Shown one piece after another: positions 26,821 to 38,800 of a DNA stretch of 64,000 bases (its first letter is position 1; each line of letters starts with the position of its first letter). This stretch comes from Saprospiraceae bacterium (lineage in GTDB: Bacteria; Bacteroidota; Bacteroidia; Chitinophagales; Saprospiraceae), in NCBI GenBank assembly GCA_013360405.1, contig JABWBR010000009.1, positions 61,540 to 125,539 of the forward strand. Direction: 5' to 3'. A program made the translations under genes and the position numbers. A model generated the notes under the pieces. It saw nothing but the letters and a program-made list of their open reading frames with translations. It did no database searches and had not been told where the DNA came from.

Positions 26821-26898
26821 GAGTGGGGGAGGGAGGGAGAGTGGGAGGGAGGGATCAATGATAATCTCACACTCTCACTCTCCCACCCTCTCACACTC
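26821..26898. repeat. Purine-rich imperfect inverted repeat in the leader of the giant gene
   Basis: GGGAG-rich DNA on the left (26821-26854) and CTCCC/CTCAC-rich DNA on the right (26865-26898) form an imperfect palindrome with a short AT-rich centre. It lies between promoter C and the start codon at 26778, so it would fold in the 5' untranslated RNA. A related GGGAGGGTG-type palindrome occurs at 50191-50280. Confidence 0.55.
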
Positions 26899-26964
26899 AA
26901 GCCGGGAAGAATCCTTTAGCCAGATGGAGAGCGATGAATTAGGGGGAAATTTTCAGTATGTCAA

Positions 26965-27034
26965 TAAAGATACTACAACTTTGGATTTTTGGGTGGAGAA
27001 AATTGGATTTGGTCGGGGTGGGGTGAAATTCGGT
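26965..27034 (-). promoter_or_regulatory. Promoter C with 21-bp-spaced direct-repeat operator
   Basis: On the minus strand the distal half-site ACCGAATTTCA (27034-27024) is perfect, and the proximal one ACCAAATCCAA (27013-27003) is degenerate, 21 bp away. After 30 bp comes TATCTTTA (26972-26965), close to TAnnTTTG. The leader to the ATG at 26778 is 186 nt and contains a purine-rich palindrome. This is the weakest of the four operators by sequence but has the same geometry. Confidence 0.55.
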
Positions 27035-27152
27035 TGGAAGGCATTGATAAGCGGCTTCACCATTTACTACACTTTCAGCAGATTTTGTTGTTATATTTCG
27101 CTGAAAATGTATATTTTTACACGATTCCAGCGGAATATAAATTTATCCTGAA

Positions 27153-28604
27153 ATGATAGGCAGAAAAAATGAAAGTCGTGTACTGCTCGAAGCGCTCGAA
27201 ACACCAAGGGCGGAATTCATTGCCATATATGGGAGGCGGCGTATCGGGAAAACGTTTTTGGTCAAAAACGTATACGCCGGGCATTTGGCATTCGAGTTCA
27301 CGGGCACGCAAAATGCGACTTTGAAAAACCAGTTATTTAAGTTTGCTGAAAAGATAAAAACGCACTTCGGAGAAGCGCATGCAAACCGGCCGCCTGCCAC
27401 CTGGTACGAAGCATTTCAATTGCTGAAAAACAGTCTTGCCAAAAATACTGACCGCCGGCAGGTGGTTTTTTTTGATGAATTGCCCTGGATTGCCACGCCT
27501 AAATCCGGGTTTTTGGAAGAGTTAGGCTATTTCTGGAACGACTGGGCAGCGTATCAGCACAATCTTGTTATTGTGGTGTGCGGCTCGGCTGCGGCATGGA
27601 TGCTACAAAGAGTAGTAGGGAATAAAGGCGGCTTGCACAACCGGCTCACCCGGCGCATCAACCTCAAACCTTTTACATTGGCAGAAGCCAAACTTTTTCT
27701 CGAAAGCTTAGGCGTGCATTGGGATTACTACCAAACGCTACAGTTTTACATGGCGGTGGGGGGTGTGCCGGCTTACTTGCAAGAGGCGAGAAGCGGAGAA
27801 ACAGTATCTCAGGCAATTGACCGCCTGTTTTTTAGCCCCGAAGGCTTTTTACGCACGGAGTTTGACAATCTTTACGCAGCGCTTTTTGCTTCGCACCAAA
27901 ACCACGTTAGTGTTATTAAAGCATTGGCCGAAAAATGGCGGGGCTTGACCCGACAGGAAATCATTGCCCAGTCTAAAATGCAGGACGGCGGCGGCTTGAC
28001 ACAGGTACTGAACGAACTCGAAGCAGCCTCTTTCATCATGCGGTTCCCGCTTTACAAAAAGCGTGGAACGGGCTTCGTTTACCGCCTTTCCGATGAGTAT
28101 TCGCTATTTTATCTGCGCTTTGTGGAGGGTAAACCCGCTCCGGGCAAAAATGAATGGCTCCTGCAATCAGGTAAAGAAGCATACAGAATCTGGTGCGGAT
28201 ACGCTTTTGAAAATATATGCCTGAAACACGCGGAAGCTATCAAAATGGCGCTCGGTATTTCGGGAATACATACCCAAATCGGTACTTTCCTGTACAAAGC
28301 CGAAACCACTGGCGAAGGCTTCCAGATTGACCTGCTCATTGATCGGGCTGACCGGGCGATGAACCTATGCGAAATAAAATTCTACGGCGATGATTTTCGG
28401 CTCACAGACGCCTACGCTGATTATCTTCGCCTGCGACGGGAAAAATTCCGCCGACTATCCGGTACCAAAAAGCAGTTGTTCAATACGCTGGTCACAACAT
28501 ACCCGTTGAGCCACAGTCCCGTCAATTCCGGACAAATTGACCAGGTAGTGACGATGGAAAAATTATTCGCTTACGATAGCTTTAGCCCAATGTTGTTGAC
28601 TTAA
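27153..28604 (+). CDS. ATP-binding protein, ATPase_2/DUF234-like family
   Basis: A 483-residue protein. The P-loop YGRRRIGKT lies at about residues 26-34, Walker B VVFFDELPW at about 105-113, and a sensor-like VVCGSAAAWM at about 147-156. A winged-helix region follows (GLTRQEIIAQSK), then a C-terminal nuclease-like domain with QIDLLIDRADRAMNLCEIKF. This is the archaeal-type ATPase family found in many Bacteroidota, with uncertain cellular role. It is the only plus-strand gene between the secreted-protein units. Its last codons come from an inserted MITE-like element. Without the insertion the frame would read ..SPPV and stop, so the protein is probably still functional. Confidence 0.9.
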   Translation: MIGRKNESRVLLEALETPRAEFIAIYGRRRIGKTFLVKNVYAGHLAFEFTGTQNATLKNQLFKFAEKIKTHFGEAHANRPPATWYEAFQLLKNSLAKNTDRRQVVFFDELPWIATPKSGFLEELGYFWNDWAAYQHNLVIVVCGSAAAWMLQRVVGNKGGLHNRLTRRINLKPFTLAEAKLFLESLGVHWDYYQTLQFYMAVGGVPAYLQEARSGETVSQAIDRLFFSPEGFLRTEFDNLYAALFASHQNHVSVIKALAEKWRGLTRQEIIAQSKMQDGGGLTQVLNELEAASFIMRFPLYKKRGTGFVYRLSDEYSLFYLRFVEGKPAPGKNEWLLQSGKEAYRIWCGYAFENICLKHAEAIKMALGISGIHTQIGTFLYKAETTGEGFQIDLLIDRADRAMNLCEIKFYGDDFRLTDAYADYLRLRREKFRRLSGTKKQLFNTLVTTYPLSHSPVNSGQIDQVVTMEKLFAYDSFSPMLLT

Positions 28605-28723
28605 GGAAAAAATGAGGTGACATCTCCGACGCAGGAGGAGGTGTAATTTCATTTTTTTGAGTTCCGAAGCCCGGATTTTGAGATGACACCAGCCTCGTTC
28701 CTCGTCTTAAGTCAACGACATTG
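28590..28723. mobile_element. MITE-like element with 12-bp target duplication
   Basis: Terminal inverted repeats (about 28588-28605 and 28706-28723; CAATGTCGTTGACTTAAG on the inner strand) match at 17 of 18 positions. The element is about 134 bp, carries no gene, and is flanked by 12-bp direct repeats AGCTTTAGCCCA (28578-28589 and 28724-28735), as expected for a target-site duplication. That duplication length suits IS4-type transposases (inference). It interrupts the last codons of the upstream ATPase gene. Confidence 0.7.
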
Positions 28724-28782
28724 AGCTTTAGCCCACCGGTATGACTATGCCCCGAAATTGTATTGTTGAAGCATGAAATAAT

Positions 28783-31700
28783 CTACTTTTTCACAAACCT
28801 CCCCACACCCATCATCCTCCCTTCAGCTACTACTTGCAGCAGGTACAATCCAGCCGGCAAATCGCCCACTTGCAGGTTATACTTCGCACTGCCGGCTTCT
28901 GCCCTTTTTTCCAGTAATACCTGCCCGGTGAGGCCGATGACGCGGAAGACTGTGCCGGGTGTAGCGTGCTCCGGAAGGCCAACGCTAAAGTGACCGTCGT
29001 TGGGATTGGGATTGAGCTGAACCGGCCAGGGCCGGCCTTTTTCAGATGATACGGATACCAGTAATTCTACGGTCGTTTCTACGGTATTGGTCATTACGGG
29101 CGGATTGAAATCAAAATAGATGGCTGCTGTGTTGGCTACTACCATACCCGGCGGCAACTCCGGTTTCAACTGTATGGCAAAAGAAATGAACCCGTGGCTG
29201 GCCGGCTCGTTGATGGTGCTGTCGGGCAGCAAAATTTGATCGAACTGATAGATTACAGTGCCGTTCAAGCCGTCCAACGTGATCGCATGGGCATGACTCG
29301 CGCCGATCGGACGGAAAGTACTCCAGTCCAATTCAGTAGAGAGGGTGTCGAGTACCCTGACGGTGAACGCAGTATCAGTCCCCGTATTCTGAAACCGGAT
29401 GGTATAGATGAGTTCGGAAAACGCCGGATCATAGTCAGGGGCAACCGATCGTAGGTTCACCATCTTATCGTTGGGGTCGTACGCGCAGTTGATTTGCGAA
29501 GCGTAAAACGAAGTAGCAGGCGGTAGAATCGGGATGCCAAACGTATCCAGGGCCCAGGCCAAACCGGTCAATTCGATGGTCTCGCCAAGGTGTTCAACGC
29601 CGGCCACGTTCAAGAGCGCTGTGATGACGCGCGTTTCGCCGGGCTGGAGAGAGTCTGCACTAATCCAGACGATAGAGTCGCCCTGTACAAGCGCCGGCGC
29701 CGGCTCTGCTGATACAAAGGTGACGAGGCCGTTGGATTCCAGTAAAATAGCCGCTGCCGCAGGGGTGCAACCTTCGTTTTTAAGGGTAATCCAAAATGAC
29801 GTGTTGAAGCCGCACCGCGTGGGCGCCGAAGCAATGGTGGCTGTCATTAACGCCGCTTCGTCATTGCTTTTGAAGCCGAAAGCAAACAGGGAATCGGGGT
29901 TTTGCAGCGGCAGTTGAACCTGGTAGACGTCTTGGTTAGTCGTGATCGCAAAACAGACATCCGCTTCCGCACTCAATGTGAAATTGCCGGCCCCGGCGAA
30001 AAACCGGAAGGCGCCGTCTGGCTCTGAAAAAGTGGTTTGCCCGGCGGGTTCCAGGCTGATTTTTACGCCTGCCAGCGGGAGTTCGAGGCTGTCTTGTTGC
30101 CCGTTGGCATTTTCATCCCAAAAACAGATACCCTGTATGGAAGGTGTGCCGTGTTGGTTTTCAAACCAGCCAATGCCCTGTTCGTCACTGAAAACGAGGT
30201 CCGGATCGCCGTCCTGATCCAGATCGACAGCTTCCAGCGAACGGAGTAAATTGCGGCGACCCAGGAAGCTCGCAGCCGAAAAATTACCCACCCCCTCGTT
30301 GGCGTACCAGTTGATATTGAGGGTATCCGCCGAAAAATTGTGGGCCTCACCGGTATAAATATCGATCAAGCCATCCTGGTTAAAATCGGCGAAACCGAGG
30401 GGTAATATGCCAAACTGCGAGATCGGATGCACTACCCAGGTATTGCCGTTATCCTGGTTTTCGAGCCAGATCAGGTAGTATATTTCGCCGTTGATATTGG
30501 CATCTGCTCTTGCAACTACATCGGTATCGCCATCATGATCCAGATCGGCGCCGGCGGCGCCGATGGAATAATATGGACCAAGGGTGATGGGTGGGCCGAC
30601 GTTGCCATTCGACAGGTTTTTTTGCCAAAATATTTCGTGAGAGGGAAAAAATTGAGTGGAAATAAAATCTGTTAACCCGTCTCCGTCTATGTCGGCGAGG
30701 CCTATCGGCGACACATTGAATATTTCCAGGTTGGAAAACTGGCCGTTGCCTTCGTTGTACATCCAGGCGTCGATATAAAGCGGCGCTAGCGCTTCGGAGC
30801 GAATATGCCAGTCGCGGAGTCCGTCGCCGTTGAGGTCGGCCATTTCCTGGATGAAGGCTTCTTCAAAACCGCGCACAATGGTGTCGGGTGGGCCGTAATT
30901 GCCCCCGGGGGCGCCCTGCCAGATCAATTGCGTATTGTCAATGCGCCCACCAATGAGCTCGGGGTAGCCGTCGCCGTTGAGGTCGTCTACCAATGTACCG
31001 TTAAAAAAGCTGGTTTGGACGATATTTTTTTCAAAATCCTCTTGTCCGTTGTTGCGGTACCAACCCATTTCCAGCTTGGTTTGGTCGGTGAAAACTATAT
31101 CGCGATGACCATCGGCGTTTACATCGGCTATCGACAGGTTTGGCACAACGCCAATCTCCGGATAATAACTGGTTACCGGTCCGTAGCCGCCGGCGCCGTC
31201 GGAATAGGAGGCGCCATGCACAAAAACGAAATCACTGTGCCCGTCTCCGGAAATATCAGCTATTTTCCAATGGCCATAAGGAACGATGCCGGTATTTGTT
31301 TGGGTAAACTGACCGCCGCCCTCATTGCGTAGCCAGGCCAGTTGTCCCTCAATATTCAGAAAGGAAATATCCGTAAAACCATCTCCATTAATATCCGATA
31401 AGCTATATTCTCCACCGTAAGTTTGTGCCAGCTCCACCGGGGGGAGATACAAGCCGTCGCCGTCGTTTTCCCGCCACTGGATGATGACGCCAATAGGAGC
31501 GGGGTTGTCCGGATAATCAATAATGTCCACATCGCCGTCGTTGTCGAGGTCGACGAATTGCTGTTGGAGGTTATAATTATAAGGTATAATACTTGCATCT
31601 GTGCTTAGGGTGATATTGGGCAATTGTGCGCGCCAAAAAATGAGGTTACTGAAAAGAGATTCCAGATATACTAAATCGAGTAAACCATCGCCATTTATAT

Positions 31701-32232
31701 CGGCGAGATCAAGGGCATATTCGTAAAGACCGCTCGGGGTGTAAAACTCGTGCTGGTCGATAAAAATCCCGAAACCCTCATTTTCCAGCCATTTAAAGCC
31801 GTCAAAAAGATCCATTTCCCCGTCGTGGTTCATATCTACGACCTTAAAAACGCCGAATGGACCGATTGGCACCATATTGCTGTAGGTACCGTCGCCGTCG
31901 TTGGGCATCCAGCAATTGAACCCGCCGCCGCAGGGCAAGATCATATCGGGCAGGTTGTCGTAGTTGAAATCGACAAAAAGGGGTATGGCCGTCAAATTTT
32001 CTGCGATGATCACCGGCACGGCTAATTGCCCGCCGCCTTCGTTGCGGTGCAAAGCCAGGCTACCATTGGTTCGCAATACCAACAGGTCGGAGTCGCCGTC
32101 GTTGTCCATATCCTGGACCTGATGACTTTGTCCATCCGGCGCATTGGCTTGCGCAAGGATTGTGGCCGGGCTGAATTGCGCATGAGCGAAACATGCCAGA
32201 TTCAGGAAAAAGAGGGCTATAGCTAATCGCAT
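28783..32232 (-). CDS. FG-GAP/VCBS-repeat T9SS-sorted protein (third of three)
   Basis: A 1149-residue protein starting at the ATG at 32232, which directly begins a signal peptide ([19 protein letters not shown]). The longer frame upstream overlaps the previous gene and is not coding. Residues 20-690 are FG-GAP/VCBS repeats with Asp-rich turns such as DMDNDGDSD and DINGDGLLD, which normally bind calcium and build a propeller. A short SdrD-B-like module (702-762), a conserved repeat-like region with [21 protein letters not shown] and IYFDFNPP (918-1058, resembling DUF7619), and a T9SS sorting domain (1075-1149) follow. It sits 19 bp after the preceding paralogue. Probably a surface adhesin. 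Confidence 0.9.
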   Translation of the reverse strand: MRLAIALFFLNLACFAHAQFSPATILAQANAPDGQSHQVQDMDNDGDSDLLVLRTNGSLALHRNEGGGQLAVPVIIAENLTAIPLFVDFNYDNLPDMILPCGGGFNCWMPNDGDGTYSNMVPIGPFGVFKVVDMNHDGEMDLFDGFKWLENEGFGIFIDQHEFYTPSGLYEYALDLADINGDGLLDLVYLESLFSNLIFWRAQLPNITLSTDASIIPYNYNLQQQFVDLDNDGDVDIIDYPDNPAPIGVIIQWRENDGDGLYLPPVELAQTYGGEYSLSDINGDGFTDISFLNIEGQLAWLRNEGGGQFTQTNTGIVPYGHWKIADISGDGHSDFVFVHGASYSDGAGGYGPVTSYYPEIGVVPNLSIADVNADGHRDIVFTDQTKLEMGWYRNNGQEDFEKNIVQTSFFNGTLVDDLNGDGYPELIGGRIDNTQLIWQGAPGGNYGPPDTIVRGFEEAFIQEMADLNGDGLRDWHIRSEALAPLYIDAWMYNEGNGQFSNLEIFNVSPIGLADIDGDGLTDFISTQFFPSHEIFWQKNLSNGNVGPPITLGPYYSIGAAGADLDHDGDTDVVARADANINGEIYYLIWLENQDNGNTWVVHPISQFGILPLGFADFNQDGLIDIYTGEAHNFSADTLNINWYANEGVGNFSAASFLGRRNLLRSLEAVDLDQDGDPDLVFSDEQGIGWFENQHGTPSIQGICFWDENANGQQDSLELPLAGVKISLEPAGQTTFSEPDGAFRFFAGAGNFTLSAEADVCFAITTNQDVYQVQLPLQNPDSLFAFGFKSNDEAALMTATIASAPTRCGFNTSFWITLKNEGCTPAAAAILLESNGLVTFVSAEPAPALVQGDSIVWISADSLQPGETRVITALLNVAGVEHLGETIELTGLAWALDTFGIPILPPATSFYASQINCAYDPNDKMVNLRSVAPDYDPAFSELIYTIRFQNTGTDTAFTVRVLDTLSTELDWSTFRPIGASHAHAITLDGLNGTVIYQFDQILLPDSTINEPASHGFISFAIQLKPELPPGMVVANTAAIYFDFNPPVMTNTVETTVELLVSVSSEKGRPWPVQLNPNPNDGHFSVGLPEHATPGTVFRVIGLTGQVLLEKRAEAGSAKYNLQVGDLPAGLYLLQVVAEGRMMGVGRFVKK

Positions 32233-32251
32233 GTTATTATTTTTTGAATAA

Positions 32252-35200
32252 TTAATGGTGAATAAGGAGTATAGCTCTGCGCAACTCGCCGTTTTCTCCG
32301 GTAATTTCCAGGATATAAGCCGCCGCAGGCAAAGGCGGCAGGTCGAGACTGGCCGACAGACCCGCCGTCTCCAGCGGTCGATCCAGGCAAGGTCGCCCTT
32401 GCATATCAAAAATCCTGACCCGCGTAAGTCCCGGCGATTGGCTGAATTGCAGGGTTATCGCCGTGGACGCCGGATTGGGGAAAAAGGAAACCCAATTGTC
32501 CTCCGATTTTTCGGGGCGCACGCTGACGGATACCCCTATTTTTGTTTCAGCGAAATTGGTAATGACTGGCGGGTTGTAATCAAAGTAAATACCCGCCCGG
32601 TTGGGGATAAGCGTCCCCTCGGCAAGCCCCGCTTTGGGGCGGATGGCAAAGGAAACAAAACCGTGGCTCAAGGGCTCGTTGGAGGTCGAATCTGCCAACA
32701 GGATATCCGGGAAATTGAATTCTACGATTCCATTTTCTATGTCAAGGCCGGTGAAAAAATCATGGCTGGCAAACAGCGGACGCAGGGTAGCCCAGTCGAG
32801 GCCGGCATCCAGGGTGTCGCGTATCCGGATGTTGAAAGCCAGGTAGTTGCCGGTATTTTGAAAACGAACGGTATAGATGAGTTCGCCGTCTTCCGGCTGG
32901 TAATTGGGCGGAAGTTCAGGACGGTCCACCAGTTTGTCGTTGGGATCATAAGAGCACAATATTGCGGATTGGAATGAAAAAGTATCCCGATATACGGGCG
33001 TGACGCCGTCGGCGCCATAGGTTTCGCTGAGGGCCGCCATCCGCACCGTGTCGCCGGCAGGCAGTACGCCCATCTGAAACAATAAATTGACTTTCTGGAT
33101 TTCTCCGGGGTATAGACTGTCTACCAGCCAGAATAGCGTATCTCCCACCACATAGTCGGGCGGCGGTTCAGCCCAGTGGAGGGCCAGGTTTTCTTCGTTC
33201 ACCAGGGCTGTTTTTCCGGAAGCAGACAGGCAGCCGTCGTTTCGGGTTTGCAACCAAAAGGTTACGTCCTGTCCGCAGATGGTCGGACTTGAAGCCAGCA
33301 TGGTGGACAATTTCCGCACGGCCAGCGTGGGTTTGAAGCCAAAATATTTATCTAAAATGGCAGTATCAGACACTGCAATATGCCAGGAGGACGAGTCGCT
33401 GGTCAACGCCCAACAATCGCTAGGCAAATAGGATAGGGTATATGCTCCCGGCTCTACGTAAAACCTGAATTGACCCTCCGCATCCGAGTAGGCTAGTCGC
33501 AAAGCTCCTGCAAGCGTGGTTTGAATGTCCGCAATGCCGATTTCTGTGCTATCGCGAAAGCCGTTTTCATTTTCATCCAAAAAGCAATAGCCCGAAATGT
33601 AAGGCAGCCCGCCAAAATCATCAAGATAGCCGATTTCAGATTCCCAGGAGTACAGGATTTCCAGGTCGCCGTCGCCGTCTACATCAACTCCCCAGGCGTT
33701 CCTAAGCTGCTGATTGAATTTGAAATGAAGGATGATGCGATCGCCAAATACGCCGTTGCCGAGGTTGGGCTTCCAACCTATTTCGGCGTTGTAATAGCCG
33801 ATGAGGTCGGGTTTTGCGTCGTGGTTCAAGTCGGAAAAATGGGTTGGTAACAGGTCGGTAGGCAAGGGAATGGCAGGCCCAAAGGTCTGATCGCCCAGGT
33901 TTGGGTACCACGAGTAGAAGACGGAAGCAACGTCTATATCGCCGTCGGCATCGAGGTCTTCGGCAAGGATGGGATAATCGGGACTAATGTTCGCTCCGAT
34001 TAATCCCGGAGCGCCGAAATGCCCGGTTCCATCGTTGGCAAGCCAATGGAGACCGCTGTTGAAGCTGACCAGTATGTCTTTATCCGAATCCCCGTCGAGG
34101 TCTGTGAGTGAAAATGAACCTGAAACTTCACCGGGGGTGATAAATATAGGAAATTCGAAATTGCCGGCGCCGTCGTTACGCAGCCAGGCCAAACTCTGTG
34201 CTGCTGTGAGAACCAAACAAACGATATCCGGATGACCGTCGCCGTCTATATCTTCGATTTCGGCGCTGTGAACCGGTAGGTAGAAACTATCGGGTGTTAC
34301 CCGGATTCCTTCACCAAAGGTCGCATCGCCGGCATTGGGATACCATACTAATTCGTATACAAATTGAGGCGTATCCCATTTTTTTGGGATACTCGATAGT
34401 ATATCTATATCGCCGTCTCCGTCAAGGTCAGCGCTATGGGCAAAAGCGCCATTGTAATTAGTATGCGAAATGATTTGATTTGGCCCAAATTGCCCACCTC
34501 CAAGGTTGGGGTACCAGGCCAATTTGCCATCGTCGCCCGATATCGCCAAAATGTCTTTTAATCCGTCCTGGTTGAGGTCGGTAGCTTCCGCCACGTTCAG
34601 CGACAGTAGTTTGGGCAGTATCGATTCGCGGAGAGCAAACTGCCCGTTGCCCAGATTTTTGAACAAGACAGGGCCGGCATTTATGTTAATAGCTATCAGG
34701 TCGGGCAGGCCGTCGCCATTGAAATTGCCCAGGGTCAACCTGCTTAGGCTTTGCACCTCCGGCCAGACGGCCAGTAATTTGGCAGAAAATTGGCTGCTGC
34801 CTGTATTTTCAAACAAAACCAGCGAATCGCGATTCATATAAGCGATTACATCCACGTCGCCGTCCAGGTCTATATCTCCTGCTGCAATTTCCTTGACGTA
34901 ATTCGATAAATCAACCACCGGATCAAGCGCTTGCGGATCGGCAAACTGTCCGTTGCCCAGGTTTTTCAGCCAGGACTGGCCGGGAGTCAATCCGCCGTCG
35001 CGATATACCGGCAATAGATCGGTCAGCCCGTCGCCGTCGAGGTCGGCATTTTTGAAATGGTCCGGCCAATACGGCAAGGTAGCTGCCAGTATATTGGGGA
35101 AGAAATTGCCGCCGCCGAGGTTTCCGAAATAAAACACTTCATAGGTGTCTTCATCCACGGCAAACAAGTCCGGCAGCCCGTCTGAATTAGCGTCGGCGGT

Positions 35201-35785
35201 ATGCAGTATTTTCCCCGCCGGGTCGGCAATGAAATGGGGCGGTTCAAAATGGCCCGTACCGTCGTTTTCGTACCAACTCAGCGAGGCATCGTCTGTCCAA
35301 ACAAAATCTATATCTCCGTCGCCGTCGAAGTCGGCTATGCCGTAGTTTTTGTAATAACTGGGATTTGGAAATTGTAACACAGGCGGACCAAAGCCGCCGC
35401 TTTCCAATTGTAGCCGGATAACCACGAAAAGGGTGTTGTTGGTATCTGCGAAGCCGTTATATACGATGTCTGAAAGGTTGTCGCCGTTAAAATCTGCCAC
35501 CAGAGGTGGTTCGGAGTAATAAATGGTGTCCAATATGTTCGGCGATGCAGACAAGCTATTGCCCGTATTCTCTAACCAGCCAAAAGCATAATAGGCGTTA
35601 AATTGAGGAGATATATAGAGGAGAATATTTCCGAGCATATCCAAGTCGCCGTCGCGGTCCCAATCGGCGGGCCCCAGCGCATAAAAATTATTGGCGCTGC
35701 TGTCGATTACAACCGGTGGCGTGTATTGAGCCTGGGCCGTAGCCAGGCCAAATAATGCGGCGATAAAACACAGATAATATTTCAT
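32252..35785 (-). CDS. FG-GAP/VCBS-repeat T9SS-sorted protein (second of three)
   Basis: A 1177-residue protein. The ATG at 35785 begins a good signal peptide ([20 protein letters not shown]). FG-GAP repeats run to about 730 with turns such as DWDRDGDLD and DLDGDGDID. An SdrD-B-like module with [12 protein letters not shown] (733-793), the [25 protein letters not shown] region (943-1083) and a T9SS sorting domain ([14 protein letters not shown], 1099-1177) follow. The same architecture is found in both neighbours. It sits 20 bp after the first gene, so the three are co-transcribed and probably arose by tandem duplication. Confidence 0.9.
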   Translation of the reverse strand: MKYYLCFIAALFGLATAQAQYTPPVVIDSSANNFYALGPADWDRDGDLDMLGNILLYISPQFNAYYAFGWLENTGNSLSASPNILDTIYYSEPPLVADFNGDNLSDIVYNGFADTNNTLFVVIRLQLESGGFGPPVLQFPNPSYYKNYGIADFDGDGDIDFVWTDDASLSWYENDGTGHFEPPHFIADPAGKILHTADANSDGLPDLFAVDEDTYEVFYFGNLGGGNFFPNILAATLPYWPDHFKNADLDGDGLTDLLPVYRDGGLTPGQSWLKNLGNGQFADPQALDPVVDLSNYVKEIAAGDIDLDGDVDVIAYMNRDSLVLFENTGSSQFSAKLLAVWPEVQSLSRLTLGNFNGDGLPDLIAININAGPVLFKNLGNGQFALRESILPKLLSLNVAEATDLNQDGLKDILAISGDDGKLAWYPNLGGGQFGPNQIISHTNYNGAFAHSADLDGDGDIDILSSIPKKWDTPQFVYELVWYPNAGDATFGEGIRVTPDSFYLPVHSAEIEDIDGDGHPDIVCLVLTAAQSLAWLRNDGAGNFEFPIFITPGEVSGSFSLTDLDGDSDKDILVSFNSGLHWLANDGTGHFGAPGLIGANISPDYPILAEDLDADGDIDVASVFYSWYPNLGDQTFGPAIPLPTDLLPTHFSDLNHDAKPDLIGYYNAEIGWKPNLGNGVFGDRIILHFKFNQQLRNAWGVDVDGDGDLEILYSWESEIGYLDDFGGLPYISGYCFLDENENGFRDSTEIGIADIQTTLAGALRLAYSDAEGQFRFYVEPGAYTLSYLPSDCWALTSDSSSWHIAVSDTAILDKYFGFKPTLAVRKLSTMLASSPTICGQDVTFWLQTRNDGCLSASGKTALVNEENLALHWAEPPPDYVVGDTLFWLVDSLYPGEIQKVNLLFQMGVLPAGDTVRMAALSETYGADGVTPVYRDTFSFQSAILCSYDPNDKLVDRPELPPNYQPEDGELIYTVRFQNTGNYLAFNIRIRDTLDAGLDWATLRPLFASHDFFTGLDIENGIVEFNFPDILLADSTSNEPLSHGFVSFAIRPKAGLAEGTLIPNRAGIYFDYNPPVITNFAETKIGVSVSVRPEKSEDNWVSFFPNPASTAITLQFSQSPGLTRVRIFDMQGRPCLDRPLETAGLSASLDLPPLPAAAYILEITGENGELRRAILLIHH

Positions 35786-35805
35786 ATACTGTTGGTTTTC
35801 AATTA

Positions 35806-38800
35806 TTAATTTGACTTTACGGCTTTGGCTGCCCGCCAGATACGACCTTCTGCCAGGATGTGCACCAGGTACATACCCTGGGGTAAATCGCCCAATGCCA
35901 GACGGCTTTGATTGGAAGCGGCGGGCAGGGGAATTTCCAGGAGCAAACGCCCGGTCAGATCGGTCAGCAGCAAACGGCCTCCCGTCGGGGGCATCGGAGC
36001 GCCCCAATCGATGAAAATGTCCCCTGAACTTGGATTGGGCCAAAGTCGTATTTTTTCTTGCACAAATACCGGCTGGTGGACGCCCACGGTGGTTTGTACC
36101 CGCGTTTCGGCGTAATTGGTCACAATGGGCGGGTTGAAATCGAAATAAATGCCCGCCTGGTTGCTGATGACTGCCCCAGAAGGCAAATCCGCAACCGGGT
36201 ATATGGAAAACTGGACCAGACCGTGACTGGCCAATTCGTTGGCGCTTGAATCCGGCAGCAGGATATTGGGGAAGGAAAATACCGCCGTGCGGGTCGCTGA
36301 ATCCAGCGTGACGGAATAGGGATGGCTTGCGCCCAATGGCCGGAAAGTGCTCCAATCCAGCTCCGGAGCGAGCCGGTCGCGAATATTGATGTTAAAAGCC
36401 GTATCGGTGCCGGTGTTTTGAAACCGAATGGTGTAAACGAGCTCGGAAGCGGCTGTTTCGTAGTTTTCCGGCAGCATATCGCGGTTCACGAGCTTGTCGT
36501 TGGGGTCGTAGGCGCAGTTGATGACAGAAAAGAAAGCGGTGGAGTCGGCCTGGATTTCGGGATTTCCATTCTGGTCGAGCGCACGGGTGATGCCGAGTAT
36601 CCGGAGGGTATCGCCGAGGTGCTCGGGGCCGGCGATTTTTAACACCAAATGAATATCGAGTTTATCGCCGGGCAATAAGGTATCGGCAGGTTGCCAACTG
36701 AGCAAACCGGGCATCACCACGTCAGGCGGCGGGGAGGCGCTGATGAATGTCACCAGCGAATCGAGGTGAAGGTCAAAAACCGCGTTGGTCAGGGCGCAGC
36801 CTTTGTTGTGAATCGTGACTACACCTGGCACTTCAAAACCGCAACGCGTAGGGCCGGTAGCTATTTGGGCCGCAGGTTTTTTTTCTGTGCCCGTGAGCGC
36901 TATACCGAAATCAAGTTCGCTTAGGGTATTGTATCCGTCGAAATCGAGATGGTAAGCGGCCGAGTCTGTGGTAAGCGCCCAGCAGGAATCGGGCGAAATA
37001 CGCAACTCATACTGCCCGGGATCAGCATACAGCCGGAAGCTGCCGTCTTCATTGGTGAAGGTGTGCTTGCCGCTGGGATTAAGCCGTAGGATTTGATTTT
37101 GGAAAGGCGGTTCGCCGGGATCGCGTTGTTTGTTTTCATTTTTATCCCAATAACAAGTGCCCGAGATATAAGCTTCGGTAGTTACGTTTTCGAACCAGCC
37201 GACGATTAGATTGTTGCAAAAAACCAAATCCAGGTCCATGTCGTCGTCCACATCCATTACCGCCAAATCGCTTATAAACGGGATGTAAAACGGCTGGTAT
37301 ACGGAGGAAAAACCTCCCGTGCCGTCATTTTCTAAAATCAAAATATGATGAGACGCCGTGGCTGCAATATCTACATCGCCGTCGCCGTCCTGGTCGAACA
37401 ATTGGATAAGCTGGGGTGTAATCTCCGAATCTACCGATTGATAGATCACCTGCATGGCGCCAAAGGTATCGTCGGCCAGCCGGGGAAACCATACGATGGA
37501 ACTATCCAGCGCCACGACGATGTCGAGAAGGCCGGAGCCGTCGAGGTCGGCCCACCAGCTTTTGCGCGAAACGTTGGGCAAGGGCAAATCCTGCGCCACG
37601 GTAAAATTCGCAGCCCCGTCGTTTTCCAGGACGGTCACGCCGAGGTCGCAAGGTACGGCGATGTCGAGGTCGCCGTCGCCGTCCATGTCGGCTGCGGCGG
37701 GAGTGCCTGCGTAACACACCGTCAGGGCTTCCGGAGTGGCAAAATTGCCGTTGCCGATGTTTTCGCCGAAGTGCAACGGTGCGCCGCCGATGATGTCCGT
37801 ATCTCCATCTGCGTCAAAATCAAAAGGCAGCAGTGGAGCGGGGCCGTAAAATGGCAGGGTAATGGGATTGGCATAAAATCCAAAACCTAGGTTGCGCAAC
37901 AAATAGGTGGGCTCCAGCACGTTAGGAAATTGGTAGGGCTGGGTTAAAATATCCAGGTCTGCATCGCCGTCGATATCCGCGAATTGGAACGAGGTGCTGA
38001 TAAGGTGCAAATCGGTCACAGTTTGCCGGGCGCCGAATAACCCGCCTCCCTCGTTGGCAAACCAATACAACTTATCGGCAGTAACCAAAATGTCCTGATC
38101 GCCATCGTCGTCGAAATCAAAAGTTTTAAGGGCCCAGGCTCCCACAATTTCCGGCACAATGATGTCAGATACTACCTCTCCTCCAGTAGAAAGGCCAACC
38201 TGGCCGACCCAGCCACCGCCGGGTATCAGTGCCTCCTCCCTGCCGTCGCCGTCAAAATCCACAGCGGTGGGGAGTATGATATTGGGCGCGATGTACAGGC
38301 TATTTTGATCAAAGCTGCTGTTGTGCAGCGTAAATTCTCCCGTGCCGTCGTTTTCGATCCAGGCGGTAGCATTGAACATCATATCCGGGTCGCCGTCGTT
38401 GTCGTAGTCTCCCACCGATATGCGGTCGTACTGGCCGTAAGCTACCGGAATCTCTTCTGTAGTAAATTGTGTCGTTATGTTGCGGTGCAATACCAGATTG
38501 CCGTTTAACCCGTATGCAAGCAGGTCTTTGTCGCTATCGCCATCTACATCCTCCACGCCGAACAAAGCATAAGGACCGGTGGGGAGTGGCGCTGACTGGA
38601 AATAGCCGGGGCCGTAATTGAAATACCAGGTCGACAGTTCGGGCACGAGTACATCGGGCAATCCATCGGCGTTCAAATCGGCGATTTCAACGCGGGTGTT
38701 GCCGCCGTCGTGGGCGCCGATAAGATATGGATTGGAAAAATTGCCCTGGCCATCATTGGCTACCCATCGGATTTGAAAGGAGGAAAAGAGGAATTGTTGC

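Noticed and set aside
26819..27151. A 110-codon plus-strand frame upstream of the ATPase_2 gene
   Set aside because: It is translated from low-complexity GGGAG repeats and the promoter C region; there is no protein-like sequence.
35786..36355. N-terminal extension of the second FG-GAP gene
   Set aside because: It overlaps the 3' end of the first FG-GAP gene in another frame. The internal ATG at 35785 begins a proper signal peptide.
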